NCBI GenBank assembly: GCA_944321515.1 | Contig: CALULO010000006.1 | Location: forward strand, 1-64,000 | Source: an uncultured Atopobiaceae bacterium | GTDB lineage: Bacteria; Actinomycetota; Coriobacteriia; Coriobacteriales; Atopobiaceae | Length of the DNA: 64,000 nt | Direction of reading: 5' to 3' | Part shown: piece by piece, positions 45,428 through 55,000 of the stretch | How the letters are laid out: every line of letters starts with the position of its first letter | Position numbering within the stretch: the first letter of the stretch is position 1 | The notes under the pieces: generated by a model | Told to the model about the DNA's origin: nothing | Seen by the model: only the letters and a program-made list of their open reading frames with translations | Databases searched by the model: none | Translations under genes and position numbers: made by a program

Positions 45428-46174
45428 CTACAGGGCCGCGCCCAAGGCGACGAGCGCCACGCACAGGGCCAGCACGACCCAGTCGCGCGCGACGATCGGA
45501 TAGCGCTTGTAGCTGCTCGCGCGCGTGCGCAGGTAGAAGCCGCGCTGTTCGGCGGCGAGGGCGGTGGCGTCGGTCTTGCCCACCGAGCTCACAAGCAGCG
45601 GCACGCACAGCGGCAGCATGAGCTGCAGCTTCCGGAAGGGGTTGCGCGTGTCGTACTCAACGCCGCGGGCGGTCTGCGCCTCCATGATGGCGGTCATCTC
45701 CTGGCTGAACACGGGGACGAACCGCAGCGCCGTGGTGAACGTGAACGCGTAGCGGTACGGCACGTGCAGCACCTCCACGCAGGCGTTGGCGAGGTCGCCC
45801 ATCTTGGTCACGGAGAGCATCAGGATGAGCGGCATGGCCACGCCGAGCAGCCTCAGGCACGCCTTGGAGCCCGTGACCAGTCCGTCCGTGGTGACCCAGG
45901 CAACGACGGGCGCCCCGGTGCGCACCACGGCGGTCTGCAGCAGGAGCATGATTACGGCAAGCGGCACCAGGACCTTGAGCAGCGACGCCAGCCGCCGCAG
46001 GGCCCCGGCATATGCGCCTATCGCCAGCGTCAGGACGATGAGGCCCACAAGAAGCGGGTAGGTGTCCGCAAGCAGCGTGGCCACGATGACCGCCGCGGCC
46101 ACGGCGAGCTTGGTGACAGGGTTCAGCCGGTGGAGAAGCGTGTCCCCGGCAACGTAGTCGATGACGCTCGTCAC
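45428..46174 (-). CDS. ecfT: ECF transporter transmembrane (T) component, second module
   Basis: The 248-residue membrane protein has the coupling motifs EAQTARGVEYDTRN and AAEQRGFYLRTRA (Ala/Gln-Arg-Gly) that bind the ATPases. Its start overlaps the ATPase stop by 4 bases (ATGA). Last gene of the Trp-leader-controlled operon. Confidence 0.9.
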   Translation of the reverse strand: MTSVIDYVAGDTLLHRLNPVTKLAVAAAVIVATLLADTYPLLVGLIVLTLAIGAYAGALRRLASLLKVLVPLAVIMLLLQTAVVRTGAPVVAWVTTDGLVTGSKACLRLLGVAMPLILMLSVTKMGDLANACVEVLHVPYRYAFTFTTALRFVPVFSQEMTAIMEAQTARGVEYDTRNPFRKLQLMLPLCVPLLVSSVGKTDATALAAEQRGFYLRTRASSYKRYPIVARDWVVLALCVALVALGAAL

Positions 46175-47967
46175 GGGCGCACCATCTCCTCAACAAGGTC
46201 GACGATTCCAGATACCTGGCTGATCCCGGCGAACCTCGGCGACGCGCTCCGGGCGAGCGCCTGGGAGAGCTGTGCCACCTGCGGCGCCTCGATGCTCGCG
46301 GCCTCCATGAGCCCGGGCTGCGCGAAGACCTCCGCCGCCGACCCGTCCGCGAGGACGCGCCCTCCGGCCATGACCACCACGCGCTCGGCAAAGTCCGAGA
46401 CGACCTCCATGTCGTGGCAGACCATGATGACCGCACAGCCGCGCTCGGCCATCTGGCCCACCGTCTCCATGACGGTCATGCACTCGCGGTAGTCCAGACC
46501 GCTCGTAGGCTCGTCGAGCAGGACCACCTGGGGCTCCATCACCACTACGGAGGCAAGCGCCACCATCTGACGCTGCCCGCGCGACAGGGAGAAGGGTGAC
46601 TCGCCCGCCGGGAGCCCAAAGCGCTCCGTGGCGGCCTGGGCCCGCTGGCGCGCCTCCCGGGCGTCGACCCCCTGGAGCTCCAGGCCAAAGGCCACCTCGT
46701 CGAGCACGGTGTCCTTGCAGAGCTGGCGGTCCGGGTTCTGGAAGAGGGTGGACACGTGGGCGGCGATGCGGCTTACCGGCACCGTCCGCGTGTCGATCCC
46801 CGCGATGCGCACCGCGCCGGAGGCCGGGCGCAGGAGGCCGTTCAGCAGCTTGGTGAGGGTGGTCTTGCCCGCCCCGTTCTGCCCGACCACGCCAACGAGC
46901 TCGCCGGGGCGCACCGAGAGGTTCACGTGAGCCACGCCGTCCCCGGAGCCAGGGTAGGAAAAGCTCACGTCGCTCAGGTCCACCACGGGAGACTCGGCGC
47001 GCTCGGATGCGCTGGGGACGGGCGTGTGCGGCGAGACCTGCGAGGGGGCGGAGAGCGGGTCGGCGCTGGACGGCCCAGCGCCCGCCGCGGGCAGGGACTC
47101 CTCTCCATGGGCGGCGAGAAGCCCCCTGATGAGCGTCTCGGCCTCCCCCACGCTGAGGCAGGGCGGGCCGGGGTCGATGACGCCGTGCTCGGCGAGGCTG
47201 TTGGAGACGCGGGCCACGCGCGGGCTGTCCACCCCCATCTGCCTCAGCTCTGGCCCGTGGGCGAAGACCTCGCGCGGGGTCCCGTCAAGCACGAGGCGGC
47301 CGCCGTTCATCACGAGGATGCGGTCGCAGAACTCGGAGAGCAGCGCCACCTTCTGCTCGATTACCACCACGGTGATGCCGCTGTTGCGGTTGAGCTGGGA
47401 GAGCGTCTGGAAGATGAGCTTGGAGCTGGCCGGGTCGAGGGCGGCGGTGGGCTCGTCCAGCACCAGGACGCGCGGGCGCAGGGCCAAGATCGCGGCCACG
47501 GCGACCTTCTGCTTCTGGCCGCCGGAGAGCGTTGCGATCTCACGGTCGCGCAGCCCCGAGATGCCCACGGTGGCGAGCGCGCCGGCGAGGCGGCCCTCGA
47601 TCTCATCGTGCGGCACGCCGAAGTTCTCCAGGCCAAAGAGAAGCTCGTCCTCCACGACGGAGGCGACCATCTGGGCGTCGATGTCCTGGGTGACGCTGCC
47701 CACCGTGCGTGCGATGTCGGTGAGGCTGACCTCGCAGGTGTCCTGGCCGTCCACGTAGACCGCGCCGTAGAGGCTGCCGCGGTAGTGGTGGGGGACGGCG
47801 CCGGAGAGCGCGGCGGCAAGCGTCGACTTGCCAGCGCCCGAGGGGCCGGTCACGCCCACGAACTCCCCGGGGCGGATCTCCAGGGAGACGTCGTCCAGGG
47901 CGCGGGCGTCGCGCTGGCCGTAGCAGAACGAGACGTTGTCGAGGCGGATGATGGCGGGCGAGCTCAT
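46171..47967 (-). CDS. ecfA: Fused EcfA-EcfA' ATPase, second module
   Basis: The 598-residue double ATPase has in the first half GPSGAGKST, SVTQDIDAQMV, LSGGQKQK and VLDEPTAALDPASS; in the second half GQNGAGKTT, LFQNPDRQL, LSRGQRQM (Gly to Arg in the signature) and LLDEPTSGLDYREC. The start at 47967 follows GAAAGGACCCCGCCACCC; an earlier in-frame start at 48063 would add a non-homologous lead. It powers the S component upstream. Confidence 0.92.
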   Translation of the reverse strand: MSSPAIIRLDNVSFCYGQRDARALDDVSLEIRPGEFVGVTGPSGAGKSTLAAALSGAVPHHYRGSLYGAVYVDGQDTCEVSLTDIARTVGSVTQDIDAQMVASVVEDELLFGLENFGVPHDEIEGRLAGALATVGISGLRDREIATLSGGQKQKVAVAAILALRPRVLVLDEPTAALDPASSKLIFQTLSQLNRNSGITVVVIEQKVALLSEFCDRILVMNGGRLVLDGTPREVFAHGPELRQMGVDSPRVARVSNSLAEHGVIDPGPPCLSVGEAETLIRGLLAAHGEESLPAAGAGPSSADPLSAPSQVSPHTPVPSASERAESPVVDLSDVSFSYPGSGDGVAHVNLSVRPGELVGVVGQNGAGKTTLTKLLNGLLRPASGAVRIAGIDTRTVPVSRIAAHVSTLFQNPDRQLCKDTVLDEVAFGLELQGVDAREARQRAQAATERFGLPAGESPFSLSRGQRQMVALASVVVMEPQVVLLDEPTSGLDYRECMTVMETVGQMAERGCAVIMVCHDMEVVSDFAERVVVMAGGRVLADGSAAEVFAQPGLMEAASIEAPQVAQLSQALARSASPRFAGISQVSGIVDLVEEMVRP

Positions 47968-48045
47968 GGGTGGCGGGGTCCTTTCTGGGTGGTGCTTGGA
48001 GGCGCGGCTGACGTGGCCGCCGCGCGGGCGGTGCAGACAAGAAGA

Positions 48046-48081
48046 GCGCGGGGCGCCGACCATCTGGCCGACGCCCCGCGC
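48046..48081 (-). terminator. Hairpin between the S component and ATPase genes
   Basis: GCGCGGGGCG and CGCCCCGCGC form a 10-bp stem, followed on the minus strand by TCTTCTTGTC. It could partially terminate, giving more S component than ATPase. Confidence 0.55.
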
Positions 48082-48091
48082 GGCGCGGTTG

Positions 48092-48664
48092 CTAGTCGCT
48101 CAGGCCGAGGGCCTTGCGGATGGGGAGGTAGAGGGCGCTCACGAGGATGGCGTTGAACACTGCGGTGAGCAGCACCACGGGCAGCATGGCGGCGGCGAGC
48201 TCGGAGGCGGCGCCCACCATGGCGATGCGGATGAGCATGAAGATCACTCCGGAGACTGCGGTGGTGACGAAGGAGCCCACGAGCGGGATGACGCGCTTGG
48301 CGGGCGTCTCCATGCCGGCGCGCACGATGACGGCCATCAGCATGGCGGCGATGCCCTCGGCGGCGAAGTCAACGAAGGGCGAGGTGGTGGTCAGCTGGAT
48401 GACGGCGGCGGAGATGAGGCCGATGATCAGCGCCTGGCCGACGTTGGGGCGCACCACCAGGATGGTCAGGCAGAACGCGGAGATGATGAACTCGGGGCTG
48501 ATGAGGCCGCCGGAGATGCTGGAGATCATGCGGCCCACGGTGAAGTTGAGGATGAAGCCGGCGGCCAGGAGCACGGCGAGAAGGACGAGGGCCTGGACGT
48601 CGAGCTTGCCGCGGTCGACGGTGCGGGCGGTGGTGGTACGGGCGGCGGTGGTGTTCTCGGACAT
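48092..48664 (-). CDS. trpP: ECF transporter S component, probable tryptophan transporter (TrpP-like)
   Basis: The 190-residue membrane protein has five to six helices. Segments such as GQALIIGLISAAVIQLTTTSPFVDF, IPLVGSFVTTAVSGVIFML and LLTAVFNAILVSALYLPI follow the arrangement I recall for TrpP proteins. The ligand call rests mainly on the leader upstream, which carries three successive Trp codons before an attenuator. The ATPase and T component follow, forming a self-contained importer. GAAAGGAACCCGCC precedes the ATG. Confidence 0.75.
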   Translation of the reverse strand: MSENTTAARTTTARTVDRGKLDVQALVLLAVLLAAGFILNFTVGRMISSISGGLISPEFIISAFCLTILVVRPNVGQALIIGLISAAVIQLTTTSPFVDFAAEGIAAMLMAVIVRAGMETPAKRVIPLVGSFVTTAVSGVIFMLIRIAMVGAASELAAAMLPVVLLTAVFNAILVSALYLPIRKALGLSD

Positions 48665-48751
48665 GGCGGGTTCCTTTCGGTGAGGGTCTGTCTGTGTTGG
48701 TGACGCTGGGTGTTGCTGAGAGAACGGTGTCGGGCGTGTGCCCGGTCAACG

Positions 48752-48780
48752 AAAAAGGGCTCCCGGTCTACCGGGAGCCC
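48752..48780 (-). terminator. Attenuator terminator of the Trp leader
   Basis: On the minus strand GGGCTCCCGGT/ACCGGGAGCCC forms an 11-bp stem with a 2-base loop, followed by five T residues (48756-48752). It lies about 30 bases after the leader stop codon and before the S-component gene. Confidence 0.9.
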
Positions 48781-48810
48781 TTCAAGCGCAAAAGGTATGG
48801 CGCGTGAGAC

Positions 48811-48891
48811 TCACCATCGACCGAGCGAGGAGAAGTCGCGCCACCACCAGTTCATGGACGTGCGTGCGTTGCGGACGACGGTCTTGGTCAT
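48811..48891 (-). CDS. trpL: Tryptophan-rich leader peptide (26 residues)
   Basis: The frame reads MTKTVVRNARTSMNWWWRDF followed by SSLGRW and TGA. Three consecutive TGG codons plus a fourth as the last sense codon are far from chance in a 26-codon frame. AGAGGAGCGCACACC precedes the ATG. A strong terminator follows, then an ECF transporter operon. This is the classical layout of ribosome-mediated attenuation: with Trp-tRNA scarce, the ribosome stalls at TGG codons and an alternative fold would prevent the terminator. Confidence 0.9.
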   Translation of the reverse strand: MTKTVVRNARTSMNWWWRDFSSLGRW

Positions 48892-49077
48892 GGTGTGCGC
48901 TCCTCTCATCGGTCTGCCGCCGAGCGGCTGCTGTTGTTGCTGCACAAGATACGCGTCCCGGGAAGGGTGCGCAAGTAAGTTTTTCTCGCTGAAACATTAG
49001 CGGGCGGAAGTCGGGTGCCTTGTCGCTCTCAGCTTGTGCTTATCGCGTGGTGGCGCGCCTTTACGTGCTCATGGCCC

Positions 49078-49099
49078 TATAATGTTAACAAGTCAACAA
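49078..49099 (+). promoter_or_regulatory. Promoter -10 and candidate operator of the MarR gene
   Basis: A perfect TATAAT at 49078-49083 is followed directly by GTTAACAAGTCAACAAG, an imperfect inverted/direct repeat suited to MarR autoregulation. Confidence 0.55.
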
Positions 49100-49119
49100 G
49101 TAGCGGGGAGGGAGCAGGG

Positions 49120-49569
49120 GTGCAGGAGGACACGCGCTTCGAGGACTTCGTGGGGCTCATCGACGCCCTCCACAAGGAGATCCAGCGCATCAAGGCCGCC
49201 GAGGCCGAGCGCCTGGGCTTCAAGGGTGCCGACGTCATGTGCCTCTACTACCTCACCAAGAACCCCGAGGGGCTCACGGGTTCGGAGCTTGCCCGGCTCG
49301 TGGACGTGAGCCGGGCGGCCATGTCGCGCACCATCGCCCGGCTTGAGTCCGACGGCCTCGTGGAGGCGGCCGCCGAGGACGAGGAGACCAGATACCGAGT
49401 TCCCGTGCGCCTCACCGAGAAGGGCGTCGAGGTGGCCCGGCCGATCAGGGGAATCGTCCAAGATGTGCTTGACGAGACGAGCCGCGTGCTCGACATGCGT
49501 CAGCGCGCGCGGATGTACGAGTCGCTCAACGTGATTCTCAACCGGCTGAGGCAGCTCGCGCGCGACTAG
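49120..49569 (+). CDS. MarR-family transcriptional regulator
   Basis: The 149-residue winged helix protein has GADVMCLYYLTKNPEGLTGSELARLVDVSRAAMSRTIARLESDGLV (seen in parts) and the wing EDEETRYRVPVRLTEKG. The GTG at 49120 follows GGGGAGGGAGC. Downstream, 104 bases away on the same strand, is a DegV gene; control of it is possible but not shown. Confidence 0.88.
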   Translation: MQEDTRFEDFVGLIDALHKEIQRIKAAEAERLGFKGADVMCLYYLTKNPEGLTGSELARLVDVSRAAMSRTIARLESDGLVEAAAEDEETRYRVPVRLTEKGVEVARPIRGIVQDVLDETSRVLDMRQRARMYESLNVILNRLRQLARD

Positions 49570-49673
49570 CCGCCGCCGGCCATTTGCGCCTGGGCTCCCG
49601 CTCCCGCCGCGCAAGTGGCGTCTACCGTCCCGCCGCACGTCCTTCTCGCCCCGACAGAAAGGAAGCATCCACC

Positions 49674-50519
49674 ATGGCAGTCCGCATCATCACCGACTCC
49701 GGCCTCGACCTCCCCGGCGAGCCTGACCCGCGGCTCACGATCATCCCCCTGGCCATCACCTTTGGGACCACCACCTACGCGGATGGCGTGGACCTCACCA
49801 ACGACCGCTTCTACGAGCTGCTCATCGAGAGCGACGAGCTCCCCAAGACGAGCCAGGCCACTCCCTACGAGTACGCTCAGGTGTTTGACGAGGTGCGCGC
49901 CGCCGGTGACGAGGCGGTGGTGGTCACGCTCTCCTCTGCGCTCTCCGGCACCTACCAGAGCGCCGTTACCGCGGCGGCGGACTACGAGGGCATCTACGTG
50001 GTGGACAGCCTCAACGTGACCATCGGGCAGGGCGTCCTGGTGCAGTATGCGCTGCGTCTGGTCGACGAGGGCCTCGGCGCCGCCCAGATCGCCGAGCGGC
50101 TGGAGGCCGCGCGCGGCCGCGTCTGCCTGCTCGCGCTGCTGGACACCCTGGAATACCTCAAGCGCGGCGGTCGCATCCCCAAGTCCGTGGGCGCCATCGG
50201 CGAGCTGCTCAGCATCAAGCCCGTGGTGGGGGTGCGTGACGGCGAGGTGGTGATGCTCGGCAAGGCGCGCGGCTCCAAGAACGGCAGAAACCAGCTTCAC
50301 CAGGCGGTCGAGAAGAACGGTGTCGACTTTGACATGCCGGTCCTGCTGGGCTATTCCGGTCTCTCGGACAAGCTGCTGCGCAAGTACCTGGAGGACAGCC
50401 GCTCCATCTGGGAGGACAGGGTTCCCGAGGACGAGCTGCCCATCACCTCGGTTGGCGCCACGGTCGGCACGCACGTGGGCCCCAACGGCATTGCACTGGC
50501 GTTCTTCCGCAAGGAGTAG
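49674..50519 (+). CDS. DegV-family fatty-acid-binding protein
   Basis: The 281-residue protein has ITDSGLDLP at the start, LPKTSQATPYEY, VVTLSSALSGTYQSA and the C-terminal ITSVGATVGTHVGPNGIAL, all DegV hallmarks. Relatives (FakB) present fatty acids to the kinase FakA for phosphorylation; no fakA gene is seen here. The ATG at 49674 follows AGAAAGGAAGC, discounting an upstream in-frame start. Confidence 0.93.
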   Translation: MAVRIITDSGLDLPGEPDPRLTIIPLAITFGTTTYADGVDLTNDRFYELLIESDELPKTSQATPYEYAQVFDEVRAAGDEAVVVTLSSALSGTYQSAVTAAADYEGIYVVDSLNVTIGQGVLVQYALRLVDEGLGAAQIAERLEAARGRVCLLALLDTLEYLKRGGRIPKSVGAIGELLSIKPVVGVRDGEVVMLGKARGSKNGRNQLHQAVEKNGVDFDMPVLLGYSGLSDKLLRKYLEDSRSIWEDRVPEDELPITSVGATVGTHVGPNGIALAFFRKE

Positions 50520-50576
50520 GCGGGGGGTGGCCATCCCGCCCTTGCGGCGTCAGGAGGTGCCGGCTACCCGCGCCGG

Positions 50577-51122
50577 CTAGAGCACCTGGCCGACGATCAG
50601 GCCGATGAGCTGGTCGATTGACATGGGCTCCCCCTCTGAGAGCCAGGTGCTCACTGCCGCGACGATTCCGGAGAGGTAGAACTCCAGCAGCACGTGACGC
50701 TCTGGCTCCGTGAGCCCCTCGGGCGGTAGCACGAAGCGTTCCAGCAGCGGTGCCACCACCTCCTTGAACCGGCGGGAGAACGAGGGGTCGCCCCGCTCGC
50801 CGATGAGCACGGCAAAGTAGCCGCGGTAGCGCTGCGCAAGCTGCAGGATGATGCCCATGTGCTGGGAGAAGTCGAGCCTCTCGCTCTGCATGAGGCGGTC
50901 GTTCACCAGGCGTGCCAGCCCTTCGAGCAGCTCCGACTCAATCTCCTCCAGCACCTCGTAGACGTCATGGTAGTAGAGGTAGAACGTGGCGCGGTTATAG
51001 CCCGCGCGGTCCGCGATCTCGCGCACGGAGACCTTCTCGATAGGCTTCGTGGCATAGAGCTCCCAGAAGGCCGCGCGGAGGTTCGCGCGCGTCTGCTCGG
51101 TGACCTGCGGCTGCTTCCTCAC
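50577..51122 (-). CDS. TetR-family transcriptional regulator
   Basis: The 181-residue regulator has the TetR HTH KVSVREIADRAGYNRATFYLYYHDVYEVLEEI (seen in parts) at residues about 25-60 and an all-helical ligand domain of the Gram-positive DhaS-like subgroup. The GTG at 51122 follows GGAGGAGGCGAGAGGAAC. It is divergent from an ABC exporter, with palindromes in between, so it most likely represses that exporter and itself. Confidence 0.88.
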   Translation of the reverse strand: MRKQPQVTEQTRANLRAAFWELYATKPIEKVSVREIADRAGYNRATFYLYYHDVYEVLEEIESELLEGLARLVNDRLMQSERLDFSQHMGIILQLAQRYRGYFAVLIGERGDPSFSRRFKEVVAPLLERFVLPPEGLTEPERHVLLEFYLSGIVAAVSTWLSEGEPMSIDQLIGLIVGQVL

Positions 51123-51210
51123 GTTCCTCTCGCCTCCTCCAACGGTGGTCGCGGGACTTTCGGGCGAGGACATTCAGGCTTGCTCAGATTTGTGGATGCG
51201 GAGAGGAGCG

Positions 51211-51237
51211 CTCGACACTTCGCCCGTGCGTGTCGAG
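51211..51237. promoter_or_regulatory. Operator-like palindrome 1 (CTCGACAC-N11-GTGTCGAG)
   Basis: Perfect 8-base arms in the divergent gap of tetR and the exporter genes; shares its half-site with the palindrome at 51278. Confidence 0.6.
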
Positions 51238-51266
51238 TCGCTCATGACGCGCCTGCATGCCCCAAG

Positions 51267-51297
51267 TATACTTCCAACTAGACAACACGCTGTCGAG
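51267..51297 (+). promoter_or_regulatory. Promoter -10 with operator-like palindrome 2
   Basis: TATACT at 51267 (with ATGACG 17 bases upstream) is followed by CTAGACA-N6-TGTCGAG at 51278-51297, one mismatch, sharing the TGTCGAG half-site of palindrome 1. Binding here would block exporter transcription. Confidence 0.6.
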
Positions 51298-51375
51298 TGA
51301 TGTGGCGGCGGGGTCGCGTTGGGGGCGACCGCAGGGTCGCGGCAAGAGGCGGCGGGGCCGCAGCGGGGAGCCGGG

Positions 51376-52077
51376 ATGGCATACATCGAGTTCACGGACG
51401 TCGTGCGCACCTACGGCGAGGGGTCCACAAAGATAAACGCCCTGGACGGGGCCAGCTTTCAGGTAGAGAAGGGCGAGCTCGCCGTCATCCTGGGCGCTTC
51501 GGGAGCGGGCAAGACCACCGCGCTCAACGTCCTGGGCGGCATGGATAGCGCGACCTCGGGCTCTGTCATCGTGGACGGGCGCGACATCTCCCACGCCAGC
51601 GAGAGCGACCTCGTGCTCTACCGTCGCGCCGACGTGGGCTTTGTCTTCCAGTTCTACAACCTCGTGCCCAACCTCACGGCACTGGAGAACGTGGAGCTGG
51701 CCACCCAGATCTGCCCCGACTCGCTGGACCCGGCGGAGACCCTGGGCAAGGTTGGCCTCTCCGAGCGCCTAGACAACTTCCCCGCGCAGCTCTCCGGCGG
51801 CGAGCAGCAGCGTGTCTCCATCGCGCGCGCCCTAGCCAAGAACCCAAAGCTCCTGCTCTGCGACGAGCCCACGGGTGCGCTCGACTACCAGACGGGCAAG
51901 CAGATTCTCCAGCTTCTGCAGGACATGTGCCGAACCGAGAAGATCACCGTGGTCATCGTGACGCACAACGCGGCGCTCGCGGACATGGCTGACCGCCTCA
52001 TCCGCTTCAAGAGCGGAAGGGTCACGGACATGACGGTCAACCCCGCGCCCAAGCCGATCGCAGAGATCGAGTGGTAG
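51376..52077 (+). CDS. ABC exporter ATP-binding protein (MacB/LolD type)
   Basis: The 233-residue ATPase has Walker [44 protein letters not shown] and [19 protein letters not shown], the subgroup working with FtsX-fold permeases. The ATG at 51376 follows GGGGAGCCGGG. It pairs with the large permease 9 bases downstream. Confidence 0.92.
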   Translation: MAYIEFTDVVRTYGEGSTKINALDGASFQVEKGELAVILGASGAGKTTALNVLGGMDSATSGSVIVDGRDISHASESDLVLYRRADVGFVFQFYNLVPNLTALENVELATQICPDSLDPAETLGKVGLSERLDNFPAQLSGGEQQRVSIARALAKNPKLLLCDEPTGALDYQTGKQILQLLQDMCRTEKITVVIVTHNAALADMADRLIRFKSGRVTDMTVNPAPKPIAEIEW

Positions 52078-52086
52078 GGGGCCTAC

Positions 52087-55000
52087 GTGTCCCGGCGCGC
52101 TGACATGGCGAGGGGGGAGGGCGGCGCACGTACGGGCGGCGCCCGGGGCGCCCGCACGGCGAGAAGCGCCTTTGGCCTCGATGTCCTGCGCACGGTGCGC
52201 GGGAGCCTCAAGCGCTTTGTCGCGCTGGCCACCATCACCGCCCTTGGCGTGACGATGCTTGTTGGCCTGCGCGCCGCCTGCGTTGACCTGCGCTCCTCTG
52301 CGGACGCCTTCTTTGACGAGCAGGGGCTCTTTGACGTGCGGGTGCAATCGACGCTCGGCCTTACCACCGAGGACGTCGAAGCGCTGGCGGAGCTGCCGGG
52401 CGTGGAGGCCGCCGAGGGCGGCTGGTCGGAGACCGTCTACACCACGGTGGGATCGACCTCCGAGAAGGTCGACGTCAAGGCCCTCTCTTCCGACGGCATG
52501 AACGAGCCGGTGGTTCTTGAGGGCCACCTGCCGGAACGCGACGACCAGATTGCGGTAACCAGGCGCTTCCTGGAGGACTCCGGGCTCTGCCTTGGCGACA
52601 CCGTGACCTTCCAGGGGGCCGATGACGGCGCCGAGGACGCCACGGAGGTCTTCGAGCGCAAGGAGTACACGATCATCGCCGTGGTCCTTGACCCGATGGA
52701 GATCAACGCGGGCGAGGGCACGATGTCCTTCCGCTCCAGCGGTGGCTCGCAGTACTCCTTCTTCGTGCTGCCGGACTGCGTGAGCGATCCCGAGACCTTC
52801 ACGGTGGCCTACCTCAGCGTGGAGGGGGCCGATGCGCCGCTTTGCTACTCGGGGGAGTACGAGGACATAGTCGACGAGGTGTACCAGAGCGTGGAGGGCG
52901 CTCGCGCCGAGCGGGAGCGGGCCCGTGGCGAGGGGCTGCGCGCGGACGCCTCGGCCGAGGTCGACAAGGCGGAGTCGGAGGCGCTCTCAGAGCTCGCCGA
53001 CGCGCAGGCCCAGATTGACGACGGACAGAGGGAGCTTGACAGCAACCGTGCGGAGCTCAGCGAACAAGAGGACGCTGCCCATCGCGAGCTTGCCGACGCG
53101 CAGTCCCAGATCGACGACGGGTACGCTCAGCTCGACGCGGCGCAGGCGGAGCTCGACGAGCGGAGCGCCCAGGTGGAGGACGGCCTCGCGCAGATCGCCT
53201 CGGGCCTGGGTACCACGGTGGACGGAATCCCGGCGGCGCTCTCCTCCACGCACGACACGCTCGTCGCGTCCCGGGCGAGCCTTGAGACCACGGCTGCAAT
53301 GGTCTCCTCCCTTGCGGGCGCTGAGTGGCCGTCTGACTCTTGGAACCAGATCGGCTCCGCGGCCACGCAGGCGGAGCGCGAGGCCGCCGCGGCGGCGGTG
53401 GACTCCTGGCTCTCCGACTTTGTCTCGGAGGGAACCTCTGCCATCGACCAGGTCATTGCCATCGTAAACGCCCTTCCCGAGGCGGAGCGCACCTGGGAGA
53501 GCCTTCCCGAGGCGGCCCGCCAACAGATTACCGCGCTCCTTGAGCAACTGAGCCCGGAGCTCCGACAGGCCATCAGCGAGGCGCTGGGCGTGGACTCCGC
53601 CTCTGTGGTGGCACGGCTTGCCTCGCTGCGCGACATGCTCGCCCAGATGGGCGGCCTTGGCTCCGGCATGGCTCAGGTGGTCTCCGGCGAGAAGGGGCTT
53701 GCGGAGGCGCAGAGCGGGTACGAGGCGCTGGTCGACGCGCGCTCGCAGGTCCGGGCGGGCCAGGATCAGATTGACGCCGGGCGCGCCGAGCTCGACTCCG
53801 GGGCGTCGGAGCTCTCCAGCCAGCGCGTCAGCGCGCTGGCGCAGATTGCCGACGGCTGGGCACAGCTCGAGGACGGCCAGGCGGAGCTCGATGACGCCCG
53901 TGCCACCTACGAGTCCGAGCGCGCCGACGCCCTGGACCAGATCGCTGACGCCCGCGAGCAGGTGGAGGACATCCCGGATGCCACGTGGTACGTCCAGGAC
54001 CGCTCGAGCCTGTCCAGCTACGCAAGCGTTGACTCCGACGCCTCCTCAATCGAGGCCATCGGCACCGTGATCCCGGTGGTGTTCTTCGTGGTGGCGGTGC
54101 TCATCAGCCTCACCACCATGACGCGCATGGTGGAGGAGGAGCGTGGGCTCATCGGCGTCTACAAGGCGCTCGGCTACGGTCGCGGCAAGATCCTCTCCAA
54201 GTACGCGCTCTATGCGCTGGCCGCCTGCCTGGTCGGGGGAGTGGTGGGCAACGTGCTGGGCTATGTTGCCCTGCCGGCCGTCCTCTTCACGATCTTCTCG
54301 ACCATGTACGCGCTGCCGGAGTTCCTCTATGGGTTTGACGCGGCGTGGGCCGTCGGCGCGGTCGCGCTCTTCGGCCTGGGCATCGTGGGAGCCACGCTGA
54401 TCACCTGCTGGCGAGAGCTGCGTGAGTCCCCGGCCTCGCTCATGAGGCCAAAGGCGCCCAAGGCGGGCTCGCGCATCTTCCTGGAGTACGTCGGGCCCGT
54501 GTGGCGGCGTCTCGGCTTCCTCAACAAGGTTGCGGCGCGCAACCTCTTCCGCTACAAGCGCCGCTTCCTCATGACGGTCTTTGGTATCGCCGGGTGCGTG
54601 GCGCTGCTGGTGACAGGCTTCGGCATTCGAGACACGGTGCTCTCGCTCTCTCCGCGTCAGTACGGCGAGACGGGTGTGGTGGGCTACGACCTCATGGCCG
54701 TGACGAATGCGGACGACCTGGATGGGGCGGTGGCCGCGCTCGAGGAGGACGGCGGCGTCGAGGACCTCGTGCGGGTCTACGTGGACAGCCTCACGCTGAG
54801 CTACGGGGGGAGCAAGGAGAGCGTGCAGCTTGTGGTGGTCCCGGACGGCGAGAGCCTTGACGGGTACGTGAACCTGGTGGATGACTCGGGTAACGCGCTT
54901 GCCCTGGGCGACGGCGTCCAGGTGGCCGTGACCAAGAACGCGGAGCAGGTCATGGGCCTTGCCGTGGGCGACGAGCTCCTGCTCCAGGACTCGACGCTCG

